62,777 nt of DNA from Pseudomonadota bacterium (lineage in GTDB: Bacteria > Pseudomonadota > Alphaproteobacteria > Rhizobiales > Rhizobiaceae), in assembly GCA_023435335.1 (NCBI GenBank), contig JAEYRU010000138.1:1-62777 (forward strand). Direction: 5' to 3'. A program made the translations under genes and the position numbers. Positions 45,822-55,262 of this stretch are shown here, in pieces (positions within the stretch are counted from its first letter, which is position 1; every line of letters starts with the position of its first letter). The notes below the pieces were generated by a model. That model was given only the letters and a program-made list of their open reading frames with translations. It was not told the DNA's origin and made no database searches.

Positions 45822-47696
45822 ATGCGCCGCCAAGCGGGGGACACCAGCGGCGCGGCCGCGCCTTTCGTCGACATGCCGCTCGGGTCGCGCGACGTGGAGA
45901 TCGAGCGGCGGGGCGACGGCTCCATCCTGATGCGCTCGACGGAGCCGCTCGGCGCCTATCCGAGGGTGCTCACCGAGCGCCTGTTCGCAGCGGCGGCGCA
46001 GCATCCCGGCCGCACTTTCATCGCCCAGCGCGGGCCCGGAGGGGCTTGGGAATCGCTCACCTATGCGCAGGCGGCGGAAAAGGTCCGCAGCATCGCGCAG
46101 GCCTTGATCGACCGGGGACTGAACTCCGAGCGCCCGCTCGCCATCCTGTCCGCCGGTTCGAACGCCCACGCCCTGCTGGCGCTGGCGGCCACCCATGCCG
46201 GCATCCCGTACTGCCCGGTTTCGCCGGCTTATTCGCTGGTCGCCAAGGATTTCGCCAAGCTCGACCATGTGCTGGGCCTGCTGACGCCGGGGCTGGTCTT
46301 CGTCGAGGACGCGGAGGCGTTCCAGCGCGCCCTCGCGGGAACTTCGGTGACCGGATACGAGATTGCCGCCGCATCCGGGGCCGAGGGATACGGCCACACC
46401 CCGTTCTCGCAGTTGGAGACCACCGAAGCAACGGCGGCGGTGGACGCCGCGCATGCCGCGATCGACGCCGACGACGTGAACAAGGTCCTCTTCACCTCGG
46501 GCTCGACGGGCGCGCCGAAGGGCGTCGCCAACACGCACCGCATGGTCTGCTCGAACCAGCAGATGTTCCTCCAGTCGCTGCCTGTGATGGGCAAGCGTCC
46601 GCCGGTGCTCCTGTCCTGGCTGCCGTGGCACCATACTTCCGGCGCCAACATGATCCTGGGCATGACGGTCTACAATGCCGGCACGCTCTACATCGACGAC
46701 GGCAAGCCGCTGCCGGGGCTCATGGACAGGACGATCGCCAATCTGCGCGAGGTCTCGCCCACGGCCTACTTCAGCGCACCCTCCGCCTTCCAGGAACTGA
46801 TCCCCGTGCTTCGGGCGGACCGCGCGCTGCGGGAGACGTTCTTCCGCGATCTGGCCTTCTGCTACTATTCCGGCTCGTCGATGCCCGAGCCGCTGATCGC
46901 GGCGATGGACGAACTGGCGGTGCAGACCGTCGGCGCGCGCGTACCCTTCTTCTCCAACTACGGGGCGACGGAGACCGGGCCAGTAACGCTGATGGTCAAC
47001 TGGCCCGACCCGCGCGGCGGGCTGGTGGGGCTGCCGGCGCCGGGGGCGGAATTCAAGATGCACCCCGTCGACGGGAAGTACGAAGCCTGCCAGCGCGGCC
47101 CGAACGTCATGCCCGGGTACTGGCGGCAGCCGGAATTGTCGGCGAAGGTGTTCGACGAGGAGGGGTTCTACCACTTCGGCGACGCGGTCGGGCCGATCGA
47201 CCCGCAAGACCTCACCGCGGGCCTGCGCTACGAAGGGCGGCTGGGAGAGAACTTCAAGCTGCTGACCGGAACCTGGGTCAGCGTCGGCATGCTGCGTGAC
47301 CGGCTGATCACGGCCGCCGCGCCGCTCATCAGGGACGCCGTCATCACGGGCGAGAACCGGGGCGAAGTGGGAGCGCTGGTGTTCCCCGACGCCGTGCAGG
47401 CGCGCAAGCTGGCGGCGCTCCCGGACGATGCACCAGCCGCCGAGGCATTCGCCCACCCCCACGTGCGGGGCGCATTGCAGGCGGTGCTGGACCGGCTGTC
47501 GCGGGAATCGACCGGGTCGTCGACCTTCATCGCGCGGGTGGCGGTTCTCGCCGAGCTGCCGAGGCCGGAGGCCGGCGAACTCACCGACAAGGGCAGCGTC
47601 AGCCAGAAGACGGTGCTGAGGACGCGCGCGGCGGAGGTCGACGCGCTCTATTCGGACCACCCGCATGCAAACGTTCTCGTCGCCCGCGGGAAATAG
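45822..47696 (+). CDS. Feruloyl-CoA synthetase-like acyl-CoA ligase
   Basis: AMP-forming ligase of 624 aa with the P-loop LFTSGSTGAPKGV at residues 223-235. The PVSPAYSLVAKDFAKLDHVL segment and the overall layout match the feruloyl-CoA synthetase subgroup, with VSVGMLRDRL near the end in place of the usual GRAKD hinge. It would activate a hydroxycinnamate or similar aromatic acid. It is the last gene of the importer operon under operator G, so transported compounds or their oxidation products are the likely substrates. Confidence 0.85.
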   Translation: MRRQAGDTSGAAAPFVDMPLGSRDVEIERRGDGSILMRSTEPLGAYPRVLTERLFAAAAQHPGRTFIAQRGPGGAWESLTYAQAAEKVRSIAQALIDRGLNSERPLAILSAGSNAHALLALAATHAGIPYCPVSPAYSLVAKDFAKLDHVLGLLTPGLVFVEDAEAFQRALAGTSVTGYEIAAASGAEGYGHTPFSQLETTEATAAVDAAHAAIDADDVNKVLFTSGSTGAPKGVANTHRMVCSNQQMFLQSLPVMGKRPPVLLSWLPWHHTSGANMILGMTVYNAGTLYIDDGKPLPGLMDRTIANLREVSPTAYFSAPSAFQELIPVLRADRALRETFFRDLAFCYYSGSSMPEPLIAAMDELAVQTVGARVPFFSNYGATETGPVTLMVNWPDPRGGLVGLPAPGAEFKMHPVDGKYEACQRGPNVMPGYWRQPELSAKVFDEEGFYHFGDAVGPIDPQDLTAGLRYEGRLGENFKLLTGTWVSVGMLRDRLITAAAPLIRDAVITGENRGEVGALVFPDAVQARKLAALPDDAPAAEAFAHPHVRGALQAVLDRLSRESTGSSTFIARVAVLAELPRPEAGELTDKGSVSQKTVLRTRAAEVDALYSDHPHANVLVARGK

Positions 47697-47744
47697 CGGT
47701 AGCGGCCTCGTTGCCGCTGGACAGCGCACCCAAAAAGCAATTAA

Positions 47745-47756
47745 TAAACAAGTTAA
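47745..47756. promoter_or_regulatory. Regulon operator site H (TAAACAAGTTAA)
   Basis: TWAAC-NN-GTTAA match 42 bases before the first DUF3237 gene of the DUF3237-DUF3237-GMC operon. Confidence 0.75.
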
Positions 47757-47798
47757 TCATCTGCGCGCACCCGCGCCGGTGCTGCGAGGGAGGAAACC

Positions 47799-48263
47799 AT
47801 GAGCACGACCGCCGCCCCGGCGATGAAACACGCCTTCCGGCTCGACCTGCGCTTTGACAGGCCGCTGGAATTTCCCTCCATGTCGGGCGAGCGCGGCTTC
47901 TTCCGCGTGGTGAAGAGCAGCATCGAGGGCGAGCGCATCAGGGGCGCGGTTGCCGACGACGGCGGCGACTGGATCGTCTTCCGCCCGGACGGCGTGGTGG
48001 AGACCGAGAGCCGCATGATGATCCGCACGCAGGACGGCGTGCTGGTCTATCTGCGCAGCCGCGGGGTGATCCGGGCGAAGCCGGAGCAACTGGCAGCCTT
48101 CAAGGCGGGCGAGGGACTCGACGCAGGCGGCGCCTATTATCGTTCCGCGCCGTATTTCGACGCCCCTGTCGGGCCCTACGATTGGCTGACCAAGGCGCTG
48201 TTCGTGGCGACCGGCCAGTTCCACGGCGACCGCTCGTCGCTCGACATCTACGAAGTCGTCTGA
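47799..48263 (+). CDS. DUF3237 (UPF0311) family protein 1
   Basis: Protein of 154 aa, function unknown. It shares with its two paralogues a GDWIVFRPDGVVETESRMMIRTQDG block and a C-terminal YYRSAPYFDAPVGPYDWLTKALFVATG block. It lacks the N-x-GYRH motif found in the other two (SRGVIR instead), so it is the most divergent copy. No signal peptide is seen. First gene of an operon under operator H; the second copy follows after 21 bases. Confidence 0.85.
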   Translation: MSTTAAPAMKHAFRLDLRFDRPLEFPSMSGERGFFRVVKSSIEGERIRGAVADDGGDWIVFRPDGVVETESRMMIRTQDGVLVYLRSRGVIRAKPEQLAAFKAGEGLDAGGAYYRSAPYFDAPVGPYDWLTKALFVATGQFHGDRSSLDIYEVV

Positions 48264-48284
48264 ACGGGGCAGGAGGACACCACG

Positions 48285-48758
48285 ATGGAACCCAAGTTCG
48301 AATTCGCCCTGCAGGTCACGCTTCGGCTCAAGCGCCCGCGCCTGGAACTGAAGCCCCTGCCGGTCGGCGGCGCCCGTCTGGCGGTGCAGATCGAGGGCGG
48401 GGAGTTCGAGGGCCCGACGCTCAAGGGCGTGGTCGAGCCGGGCGGCGGCGAGTGGCCGCATGTGCGCGAGGACGGCGTGTTCTGCTTCGACGCGCGCTAC
48501 CACCTGCGCTGCGACGACGGCACGCTCATCATGATCCAGAACCGCGGCTACCGCCATTCCTCCGATCCGGAGGTGATGGAGAAGCTGTGGAGCCTGCGCC
48601 CCGGCGAGAGCGTGCCTGCCGACGCCTACTACCTACGCTCGCAGACCACCTTCGAGGTGGCGCCGGGCAAGCACGACTGGCTGGCCCGCTACGTGTTCGT
48701 CGGCGTGGGAGAGCGGCTGGAGACCGGCAACCGCATCCGTTACTACAAGGTGCTGTGA
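48285..48758 (+). CDS. DUF3237 (UPF0311) family protein 2
   Basis: Protein of 157 aa. It carries RYHLRCDDGTLIMIQNRGYRH and YYLRSQTTFEVAPGKHDWLARYVFVG, the two conserved family blocks. The chemical role is unknown. Histidines in GYRH and GKHDWL, conserved in copy 3 as well, could be functional. The gene lies directly upstream of a GMC oxidoreductase (8 bases), which suggests that the two act on the same compound. Confidence 0.87.
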   Translation: MEPKFEFALQVTLRLKRPRLELKPLPVGGARLAVQIEGGEFEGPTLKGVVEPGGGEWPHVREDGVFCFDARYHLRCDDGTLIMIQNRGYRHSSDPEVMEKLWSLRPGESVPADAYYLRSQTTFEVAPGKHDWLARYVFVGVGERLETGNRIRYYKVL

Positions 48759-48766
48759 CGTCTCCG

Positions 48767-50383
48767 ATGAGCGAGGAGTTCGACTACATCGTCGTCGGTG
48801 CCGGCTCGGCGGGCTGCGTGCTTGCCAACCGGCTCTCGGCCGATCCCACCATCCGCGTCTGTCTCGTGGAGGCCGGCAAGGAAGACAAGAGCTTCCTCAT
48901 CCACATGCCGATCGGCGTCGCCTGGCTGTTCCACCACAAGGTGCTTAACTGGCGCTTCTCGAGCACGCCGCAGAAGCACGCCGGCGGCCGCCAGATCTAC
49001 ATCCCGCGCGGCAAGGTGCTCGGCGGCTCCTCGTCGATCAACGGCATGATCTACACGCGCGGCCACCCCACCGACTATGACGACTGGGCGGCGCTCGGAA
49101 ACACCGGCTGGTCGTTCCGCGAGGTGCTGCCCTACTTCCGCCGCTCCGAGCACAACACGGCGTTCGGCGGCTCGCCCTACCACGGCACGGGCGGTGAACT
49201 GAACGTGCAGTTCCTCGACATGTACAATCCGCTTGTCGAGGTGATGTTCGATTCCGCCTCGCAGATGCAGTACAAGCTGATCGACGATTTCTGCGGGCCC
49301 GACCACGAGGGCTTCGCGCGCCGCCAGGTGACTATGAAGAACGGGCGCCGGCATTCGGCTGCGCGGGCGTTTCTCGATCCGGTCCGCGATCGGCCCAACC
49401 TGACCATCATGCCGGAGACGTTGACGCAGCGCGTGCTGGTCGAGAACGGGCGTGCGGTCGGCATCGAGGTCGAGCACAAGGGCCGGGTGCGGGAGTTGCG
49501 GGCACGGCGCGAGGTGGTGCTTTCGGCAGGCGTCATCGGCTCGCCGCAGATCCTGATGCTGTCGGGCATCGGCGACGCGGAGAAGCTGAAGTCCAAAGGC
49601 ATCGCGCCGGTGCATCACCTGCCGGAGGTCGGCCGGAACTTCCGCGAGCACATCTCGGCGGCGGTGCAGTATACGAGCCCGACCACGGTGCCCTGGGGTC
49701 TCTCCTGGCGCACCGCGCCGTGGATGGCCTGGCAGGCGCTGCGTTATGTCTTCCGGCGCAAGGGCTTCTTCGCCAACAACATGCTGCATGCCGGCGGCTT
49801 CATAAAGACGGACCCGAAGCTCAGCCGCCCCGACGTACAGTTCATCCTGATGCCGACGCACCGGGACGCCACCGGCCGGATGGGCCGCGGCCACGGCTAC
49901 GCGCTGATCGCCATCGTGCTGCGGCCGGAGAGCCGCGGCACTGTCGAGCTTGCCAGCCCCGACCCCTCCGAGGCGCCCCTCATCGACCCCAATTTCCTGG
50001 AGAAGGAAGAGGATCTCGACACGCTGGTGACCGGGATCAAGCTGGCCCGGCGCATGCTGGAAATGCCGCAGTGGGAGCCCTATCGCGGCGAGGAGATCAA
50101 GCCCGGTCCGGCGGTGCGCAGTGACGAGGAGCTGCGCCAGTTCGCGCGCGACAACTTCGTCACCGTCTTCCACGCGGTCGGCACCTGCCGCATGGGGCCG
50201 GGCGAGGGCGCCGTGGTCGACCCGCAGCTCAAGGTTCACGGTCTCGAGGGCCTGCGCGTCGCCGACGCTTCCGTGATGCCCACGCTGATCGGCGGCAACA
50301 CCAACGCGCCGGCCATCATGATCGGCGAGAAGGCCGCCGACATGATTCTCGGCCGGGCGCCGCCGCCTCCAGCCGATATTTGA
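48767..50383 (+). CDS. GMC family FAD-dependent oxidoreductase 3
   Basis: Flavoprotein of 538 aa. The FAD site is IVVGAGSAGCVLANRL near residue 7, the signature GKVLGGSSSINGMIYTRG, and the catalytic text FHAVGTCRMG (His) with GGNTNAPAIMIGEKAA (Asn). It is closest in text to GMC 1 and 2 of this window and to choline- or alcohol-dehydrogenase-like members. It is in one operon with two DUF3237 genes. I chose the ATG at 48767; a GTG at 48755 would overlap the previous gene. Confidence 0.92.
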   Translation: MSEEFDYIVVGAGSAGCVLANRLSADPTIRVCLVEAGKEDKSFLIHMPIGVAWLFHHKVLNWRFSSTPQKHAGGRQIYIPRGKVLGGSSSINGMIYTRGHPTDYDDWAALGNTGWSFREVLPYFRRSEHNTAFGGSPYHGTGGELNVQFLDMYNPLVEVMFDSASQMQYKLIDDFCGPDHEGFARRQVTMKNGRRHSAARAFLDPVRDRPNLTIMPETLTQRVLVENGRAVGIEVEHKGRVRELRARREVVLSAGVIGSPQILMLSGIGDAEKLKSKGIAPVHHLPEVGRNFREHISAAVQYTSPTTVPWGLSWRTAPWMAWQALRYVFRRKGFFANNMLHAGGFIKTDPKLSRPDVQFILMPTHRDATGRMGRGHGYALIAIVLRPESRGTVELASPDPSEAPLIDPNFLEKEEDLDTLVTGIKLARRMLEMPQWEPYRGEEIKPGPAVRSDEELRQFARDNFVTVFHAVGTCRMGPGEGAVVDPQLKVHGLEGLRVADASVMPTLIGGNTNAPAIMIGEKAADMILGRAPPPPADI

Positions 50384-50423
50384 TGCGTCCCGCCCCATCT
50401 TCGCTTGACGCGGCGAAAATAAT

Positions 50424-50435
50424 TTAACAAATTAA
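50424..50435. promoter_or_regulatory. Regulon operator site I (TTAACAAATTAA)
   Basis: Matches the regulon pattern except one base. It lies 57 bases before the orphan binding-protein gene, with a TTGACG box (50405-50410) just upstream, so it would cover the -10 region. Confidence 0.68.
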
Positions 50436-50492
50436 TCAACGGAACGTGCAGGCCGGACCTGCACGGCGATCCTAATTCTCAGGGAGGAGAAT

Positions 50493-52082
50493 ATGGCTTC
50501 ATTTCAATTGGGCCGCAGCGTCCGCGTCCTGGTGGCATCCGCGCTTCTGGCGAGCGTTGCCGGCGTCGCGATAGCGCAGGAGCAGCCGGTCAGCGGCGGC
50601 ACCATCCGGTTCGCCACGGTAGGCGAGCCGCCGTCCTACGACTGCCAGTCGTTCACCTCGATCACGCAGTTCCAGTACCTGGCGCCGCACTATTCCACGC
50701 TGCTTGCCATCGATCCGTCCAACTTCCCCGAGGTCGTGGGCAAGGTCGGCAAGGAATGGGACATCTCGGCGGATGGCCTGACCTACACGGTCAAGCTGCA
50801 TGAGAACGTGAAGTTCCACGACGGCGGCCCGCTCACGTCAGAAGACGTGAAGGCGACGTTCGAGCGCATCGTGAATCCGCCGGAAGGCGTCCCCTCGGTG
50901 CGCAAGGCGCAGTTCCGCAAGCTCAAGTCGATCGAGGCGCCGTCGCCGGACACCATCGTCTTCAACCTGAACGAGCCTGCTTCCGGCTTCCTGACGACCC
51001 TGGCCAGCCCCTGGCACTGCATCTACTCGGCGAAGAAGCTGGCCGAGGATCCGGACTACCCGGCCAAGGTGGTCATGGGATCGGGGCCCTTCACCTTCGA
51101 CGAGTATTCGGCGGGCGCATACTGGCGCGGGGCGAAGTTCGCCGACTACTTCGAGGAGGGTAAGCCCTATCTCGACGGCTTCGAGGCAAGCATCGTCACC
51201 GGCGCATCACTGGTCAACGCGGTCGCGGGCCGCCAGGTGGACGCCGTGTTCCGCCTGATCTCGGCTCCCGAGAAGCAGCGCATCGAGCAGGCGCGCGGCG
51301 ACGAGGTCGTGTTCCAGTCCACTCCTGCGACCAGCGTGACGCTCGTCGACGTCAACACCAGGAAGGCGCCGTTCGACGATGTGCGCGTGCGCCGTGCGCT
51401 CAGCCTCGCCATCGACCGCGACACCGGTCTGAAGGTGCTCGGCGACTACTCGCAGAAGTTCCCGAACGTCGTTTTCCGCGGCGGACACGCCCTGGACTAC
51501 ACGCCCGAGGAACTGCGCCAGGTCCCAGGTTTCAGCGGCGACATAGAGGCGCAGCGCGCCGAGGCAAAGCGGCTGCTTGAGGAAGCGGGCGTGAAGGACC
51601 TGAAGTTCACACTGCTCAGCCCCAACTTCAAGGTGCCCTACGAGCCGCTGGCGATCTTCCTCATCGACCAGTGGCGCCAGATCGGCGTCGAAGTGACCTT
51701 CGACGCGCAGCCGGTGGCCACTCAGATCGCCCGCATGTCCTCCGGCGAGTTCGACCTCGGTCTCGACTTCAACGCCCCGACGAGCGACGACCCGACCGAG
51801 GTCATGGCCAAGTTCGTGCCCGGCGGGCCCGGCAACTACACGGGGTTCGAGGACGAGAAGCTGGTGGAGCTCTACCAGAAGCAGGACGCCACCACCGATC
51901 CGGCCGAGCGCGACCGGCTGGTGCGGGAGTTCGTCGACCGCTTCGTGGAGCAGCAGTACTACATCACCACCTTCGCCACCGACCGCGAGGTCGTGATGGA
52001 CAAGAAGGTGAAAGGCTGGAACGTGCCGCCGAGCTATTCGGTAGGCCTCGATCTCAGCACGGTCTGGCTGGCGCAGGAATAG
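50493..52082 (+). CDS. ABC transporter substrate-binding protein family 5 (DppA type)
   Basis: Periplasmic receptor of 529 aa with a signal peptide (about residues 1-28, ending AGVAIAQ). Family 5 text includes LTYTVKLHENVKFHDGGPLTSEDVKATFERI. It lies 4.7 kb from the importer that lacks a receptor (41824-45817) and carries the same operator, so the two probably form one transporter. The ligand is unknown: peptide-type importers also take up sugars, opines and aromatic conjugates. A strong terminator follows. Confidence 0.92.
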   Translation: MASFQLGRSVRVLVASALLASVAGVAIAQEQPVSGGTIRFATVGEPPSYDCQSFTSITQFQYLAPHYSTLLAIDPSNFPEVVGKVGKEWDISADGLTYTVKLHENVKFHDGGPLTSEDVKATFERIVNPPEGVPSVRKAQFRKLKSIEAPSPDTIVFNLNEPASGFLTTLASPWHCIYSAKKLAEDPDYPAKVVMGSGPFTFDEYSAGAYWRGAKFADYFEEGKPYLDGFEASIVTGASLVNAVAGRQVDAVFRLISAPEKQRIEQARGDEVVFQSTPATSVTLVDVNTRKAPFDDVRVRRALSLAIDRDTGLKVLGDYSQKFPNVVFRGGHALDYTPEELRQVPGFSGDIEAQRAEAKRLLEEAGVKDLKFTLLSPNFKVPYEPLAIFLIDQWRQIGVEVTFDAQPVATQIARMSSGEFDLGLDFNAPTSDDPTEVMAKFVPGGPGNYTGFEDEKLVELYQKQDATTDPAERDRLVREFVDRFVEQQYYITTFATDREVVMDKKVKGWNVPPSYSVGLDLSTVWLAQE

Positions 52083-52098
52083 CCCGCCGAAAGCAAAC

Positions 52099-52133
52099 GT
52101 GGCCGGAGCGCTCGACGCTCCGGCCACTTCTTT
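52099..52133 (+). terminator. Rho-independent terminator after the binding-protein gene
   Basis: A perfect 12-bp stem (GTGGCCGGAGCG at 52099-52110, CGCTCCGGCCAC at 52116-52127) with a five-base loop is followed by TTCTTT. It starts 17 bases after the stop codon. Confidence 0.9.
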
Positions 52134-52225
52134 GAGGGCGGCTTGCCGCCTGCTACGCTTGCGGTTCGGTATGCGGACTGCGGCAATCTGGAAACGCTCG
52201 GAAAAGAGAGAATGGAGGCTGCGTC

Positions 52226-53725
52226 ATGAACGTTCAGGTGGGCAGGGAGGTCGCGGCTGCCGAGTACAAGATGTGGATCGGCGGCGAGTGGGTGAACGCC
52301 TCCTCGGGCGAGCGGATCGAGACGATCAATCCCTACACAGGCAAGGCCTGGGCCACGATTCCGCGCGGGACCGCGCAAGATGCCGAACGTGCGGTGACCG
52401 CCGCGCATCGCGCGCTGAAGTCGAAGGAATGGAGCAGGATGCCGGCCTCCGGGCGCGGCGAGCTGCTGCGCAAGTTCGCGGACCTGATCGCTGCAAAGTC
52501 GCAATACCTTGCCGAAGTCGAAGTGCGCGACAACGGCAAGCTGATCGCCGAGATGGGCGCCCAGCTGCGCTACGTGCCGAAGATGATGATGTATTTCGCG
52601 GGGCTCGCCGACAAGATCGAGGGCACCGTTCCGCCGGTCGAGAAGGAAGGCATGTTCACCTTCACGCGAAACGAGCCGGTCGGCGTCGTCGTCGCGATCA
52701 CACCGTGGAATTCGCCGCTGCTGCTCGCCGTCTCCAAGCTCGCGCCGGCGCTGGCGGCAGGGTGCACCGTGGTGCTCAAGCCGTCCGAATTCACCTCGGC
52801 CTCCACCCTGGAATTCGCCAGGATCGCGGAAGAGGCAGGCTTCCCGGCAGGCGTCATCAACGTTGTGACCGGCTACGGAGCCGAGATCGGCGAAGCGCTC
52901 GTCACGCACCCCAAGACCGCTATGGTCACCTTCACCGGCGGCGAGCCGGGCGGGCGACGTGTGAACGAGGTCGCAGCCAAGGACTTCAAGCATGTCACGC
53001 TCGAACTGGGCGGCAAGTCGCCCAACATCGTATTCGACGACGCCAACATGGAAGACGCGGTGAAGGGCGCTATCTCCGGCATCTTCGCCGCCAGCGGCCA
53101 GACCTGCATCGCGGGCTCCCGCCTGCTCCTGCAGGAATCGATCCATGATGAGTTCCTGGAGAAGCTGGTGGCTTTCGCAAAGACGGCCAAGATCGGCGAT
53201 CCCTCTCAGATGGATACGCAGGTGGGGCCGGTGACCACGCCGCCGCAGTATCAGAAGATCCTCAGCTATATCGACATCGCCAAGCAGGAAGGCGCGCGCT
53301 GTGTGCTCGGCGGCGGGCCGTCGGAGCTGGGCGGCTACTTCGTGCAGCCGACGATCTTCGCCGACGTCACCAACAAGATGCGCATCGCGCAGGAGGAGGT
53401 GTTCGGGCCGGTACTGTCCGTGATCAAGTTCAAGGACGACGACGAGGCGATCGAGATCGCCAACGACACGCTCTACGGCCTGGCATCGGGTGTATGGACG
53501 CAGTCGATCAAGCGCGCCTTCGACATATCCGCGCGCATCGAGGCCGGCACGGTGTGGGTCAACACCTACCGCGCCGCGAGCGTGGTCACGCCCTTCGGCG
53601 GCTACAAGCGCTCCGGCCTCGGGCGCGAGAATGGGCTCGACGCGATCCGCGAATACCTGCAGGTAAAGAGCGTGTGGGTGAACTATGGCGCCGAGGTGCC
53701 CAACCCGTTCATCATGCGGCTCTAG
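52226..53725 (+). CDS. NAD-dependent aldehyde dehydrogenase
   Basis: Aldehyde dehydrogenase of 499 aa. The active-site Cys is in ASGQTCIAGSR and the Glu in TLELGGKSP; TPWNSPL is the cofactor motif. It resembles the betaine-, phenylacetaldehyde- and HpaE-type enzymes, and the exact substrate is not set by the sequence. It may oxidise aldehydes made by the GMC enzymes. No regulon operator is found in the short gap after the terminator, so its control may differ. Confidence 0.9.
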   Translation: MNVQVGREVAAAEYKMWIGGEWVNASSGERIETINPYTGKAWATIPRGTAQDAERAVTAAHRALKSKEWSRMPASGRGELLRKFADLIAAKSQYLAEVEVRDNGKLIAEMGAQLRYVPKMMMYFAGLADKIEGTVPPVEKEGMFTFTRNEPVGVVVAITPWNSPLLLAVSKLAPALAAGCTVVLKPSEFTSASTLEFARIAEEAGFPAGVINVVTGYGAEIGEALVTHPKTAMVTFTGGEPGGRRVNEVAAKDFKHVTLELGGKSPNIVFDDANMEDAVKGAISGIFAASGQTCIAGSRLLLQESIHDEFLEKLVAFAKTAKIGDPSQMDTQVGPVTTPPQYQKILSYIDIAKQEGARCVLGGGPSELGGYFVQPTIFADVTNKMRIAQEEVFGPVLSVIKFKDDDEAIEIANDTLYGLASGVWTQSIKRAFDISARIEAGTVWVNTYRAASVVTPFGGYKRSGLGRENGLDAIREYLQVKSVWVNYGAEVPNPFIMRL

Positions 53726-53753
53726 CAAGGGCTGCTCCGACGCGACAGGACCA

Positions 53754-53779
53754 GGGCCGCCGCGCATCGCCGGCGGCCC
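53754..53779 (+). other. Stem-loop between aldehyde dehydrogenase and FAH genes
   Basis: Perfect 9-bp arms GGGCCGCCG and CGGCGGCCC with an eight-base loop and no T run. An mRNA-processing or partial attenuation hairpin is likely. Confidence 0.5.
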
Positions 53780-53802
53780 GACCACGAGAGGAGGGAGGAC
53801 AA

Positions 53803-54771
53803 ATGCGGCTCGGCAGCTTCAGCCATCGGGGCAAGGATCTTGTCGGCTTCGAGGCCGACGGCATGCTGTTCGACCTCAACGAGGCGATCCGTGCCTCTGG
53901 GGGCGCCGCCTCCTATCCCACGATGATGGCCCTCATCGAGGATGGCGAGCGCGGGCGCGCCGCGGCCGACGCCGCCCATCGCCATGTCCTTGCCGATCGC
54001 GGGGCCGCGAGCGGCATCGCTCCGTCCGAGGTGCGCTGGCAGCCGCCGGTGCGCAGGCCGCACAAGATCCTCGGCATCGCCATGAACAATTCGGCCAGCG
54101 ACGCGCGCAAGATCAGCGCGCCGGATCACCCGATGTTCTTCATCAAGGCGGCGTCGAGCCTTGTGGGGCACATGGAGCCGATCGTGGTGCGCGACTACTA
54201 CGGCAGCGTGCATCCCGAGCCCGAACTCGCGGTCGTCATCGGCAGGGAGTGCAAGGACGTCGCGGTCGAGGACGCGCTGGACAACGTCTACGGCTACACG
54301 ATCCTCAACGACATGACCGGCAACGGCATGCGCGCCGAGGACATGGTGCATTACTACGCGCTTTATCCCTCAAAGGACGATCCCAACGTGATCGAGCGGC
54401 GCGAGCAGCATCTCTCCTACGCCGGCCGCTACAAGAGCACCGATACGTTCGGACCGATGGGGCCGTGGCTGGTCACGAAAGACGACGTCCCCGATCCGCA
54501 TGCGCTCGAGGTGAAGGCCTGGCACAAGGACGAGGTGATCGCCGAGGATTCCACGGCGTACTACACCTATGGGGTGCCGCAGATCATCGCCTTCGTCACC
54601 CGCTTCCACACGTTGTGGCCGGGCGACGTGATCTCGATGGGCACCGCCTTCCGGCCCAGCGCCACCGGCCGACGCAGCCTGCACTTGGCCAACATCACCG
54701 CCCTCGGCGGTCCGGTCAGCGTGGAGATCACGGGGCTCGGGCGGCTCGAGAACCCGGTGGTGAAGGAGTAG
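53803..54771 (+). CDS. FAH-family protein 2
   Basis: Fumarylacetoacetate-hydrolase-fold protein of 322 aa from the ATG at 53803, after GGGAGG. The metal-site text is VHPEPELAVVIG, and LNDMTGNGM and TDTFGPMGPWLV follow. It is longer than the HpaG-type protein, with an N-terminal extension like that of the AraD1 and acylpyruvase groups. It may supply the second HpaG activity or hydrolyse another diketo acid. The SnoaL-like gene starts 4 bases after it. Confidence 0.83.
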   Translation: MRLGSFSHRGKDLVGFEADGMLFDLNEAIRASGGAASYPTMMALIEDGERGRAAADAAHRHVLADRGAASGIAPSEVRWQPPVRRPHKILGIAMNNSASDARKISAPDHPMFFIKAASSLVGHMEPIVVRDYYGSVHPEPELAVVIGRECKDVAVEDALDNVYGYTILNDMTGNGMRAEDMVHYYALYPSKDDPNVIERREQHLSYAGRYKSTDTFGPMGPWLVTKDDVPDPHALEVKAWHKDEVIAEDSTAYYTYGVPQIIAFVTRFHTLWPGDVISMGTAFRPSATGRRSLHLANITALGGPVSVEITGLGRLENPVVKE

Positions 54772-54775
54772 CTCG

Positions 54776-55240
54776 GTGACCGCGACGAACGACAGGATCG
54801 CCGACCGCCTCGCGCTGCGCGAGCTGAACGACGCCTTCTGCTACGGCCTCGACCAGAACGACGTCGACTTCTTCCTGACGATCTTCACCGCGGACGTGAA
54901 ATACCGCAACGGCGAGCGCCGCCTTACCGGCATGGCCGAAATGGAGCCGTTCTTCCGCTCGCGCGCGGCCGCGGGACGTGTCTCGCGGCATTTCTGGAGC
55001 GGTCTGCGTCTCGAATTCCTGTCGGACGACGAGGCGACGGGCATCTCCAACTGCATGACCTTCGCAGGCGAAGGGCCGCTGCCCATCGGCAGCACTCTGC
55101 CTTTCGTTGTCAGCAGCATACGCGACCGCTACAGGCGCCAGGCCGACGGCCGTTGGCTGATCGCCGAGCGCGAGATCGACTCGCCATTCGTCAACAAGGC
55201 GGTGAAGCCGCTGCCGAACCGCTACGACGCGAAGCCGTAG
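54776..55240 (+). CDS. SnoaL/NTF2-like small protein
   Basis: Cone-shaped alpha+beta fold protein of 154 aa, starting at GTG. The RLALRELNDAFCYGLDQNDVDFFLTIFTADVKY start is typical of SnoaL_4 and ring-hydroxylating dioxygenase beta-subunit-like proteins. No large dioxygenase subunit is nearby, so it is more likely a stand-alone isomerase, dehydratase or binding protein. It ends 22 bases from the convergent DUF3237 gene. Confidence 0.78.
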   Translation: MTATNDRIADRLALRELNDAFCYGLDQNDVDFFLTIFTADVKYRNGERRLTGMAEMEPFFRSRAAAGRVSRHFWSGLRLEFLSDDEATGISNCMTFAGEGPLPIGSTLPFVVSSIRDRYRRQADGRWLIAEREIDSPFVNKAVKPLPNRYDAKP

Positions 55241-55262
55241 CGGCGCGGAAGCGCAATCGTTC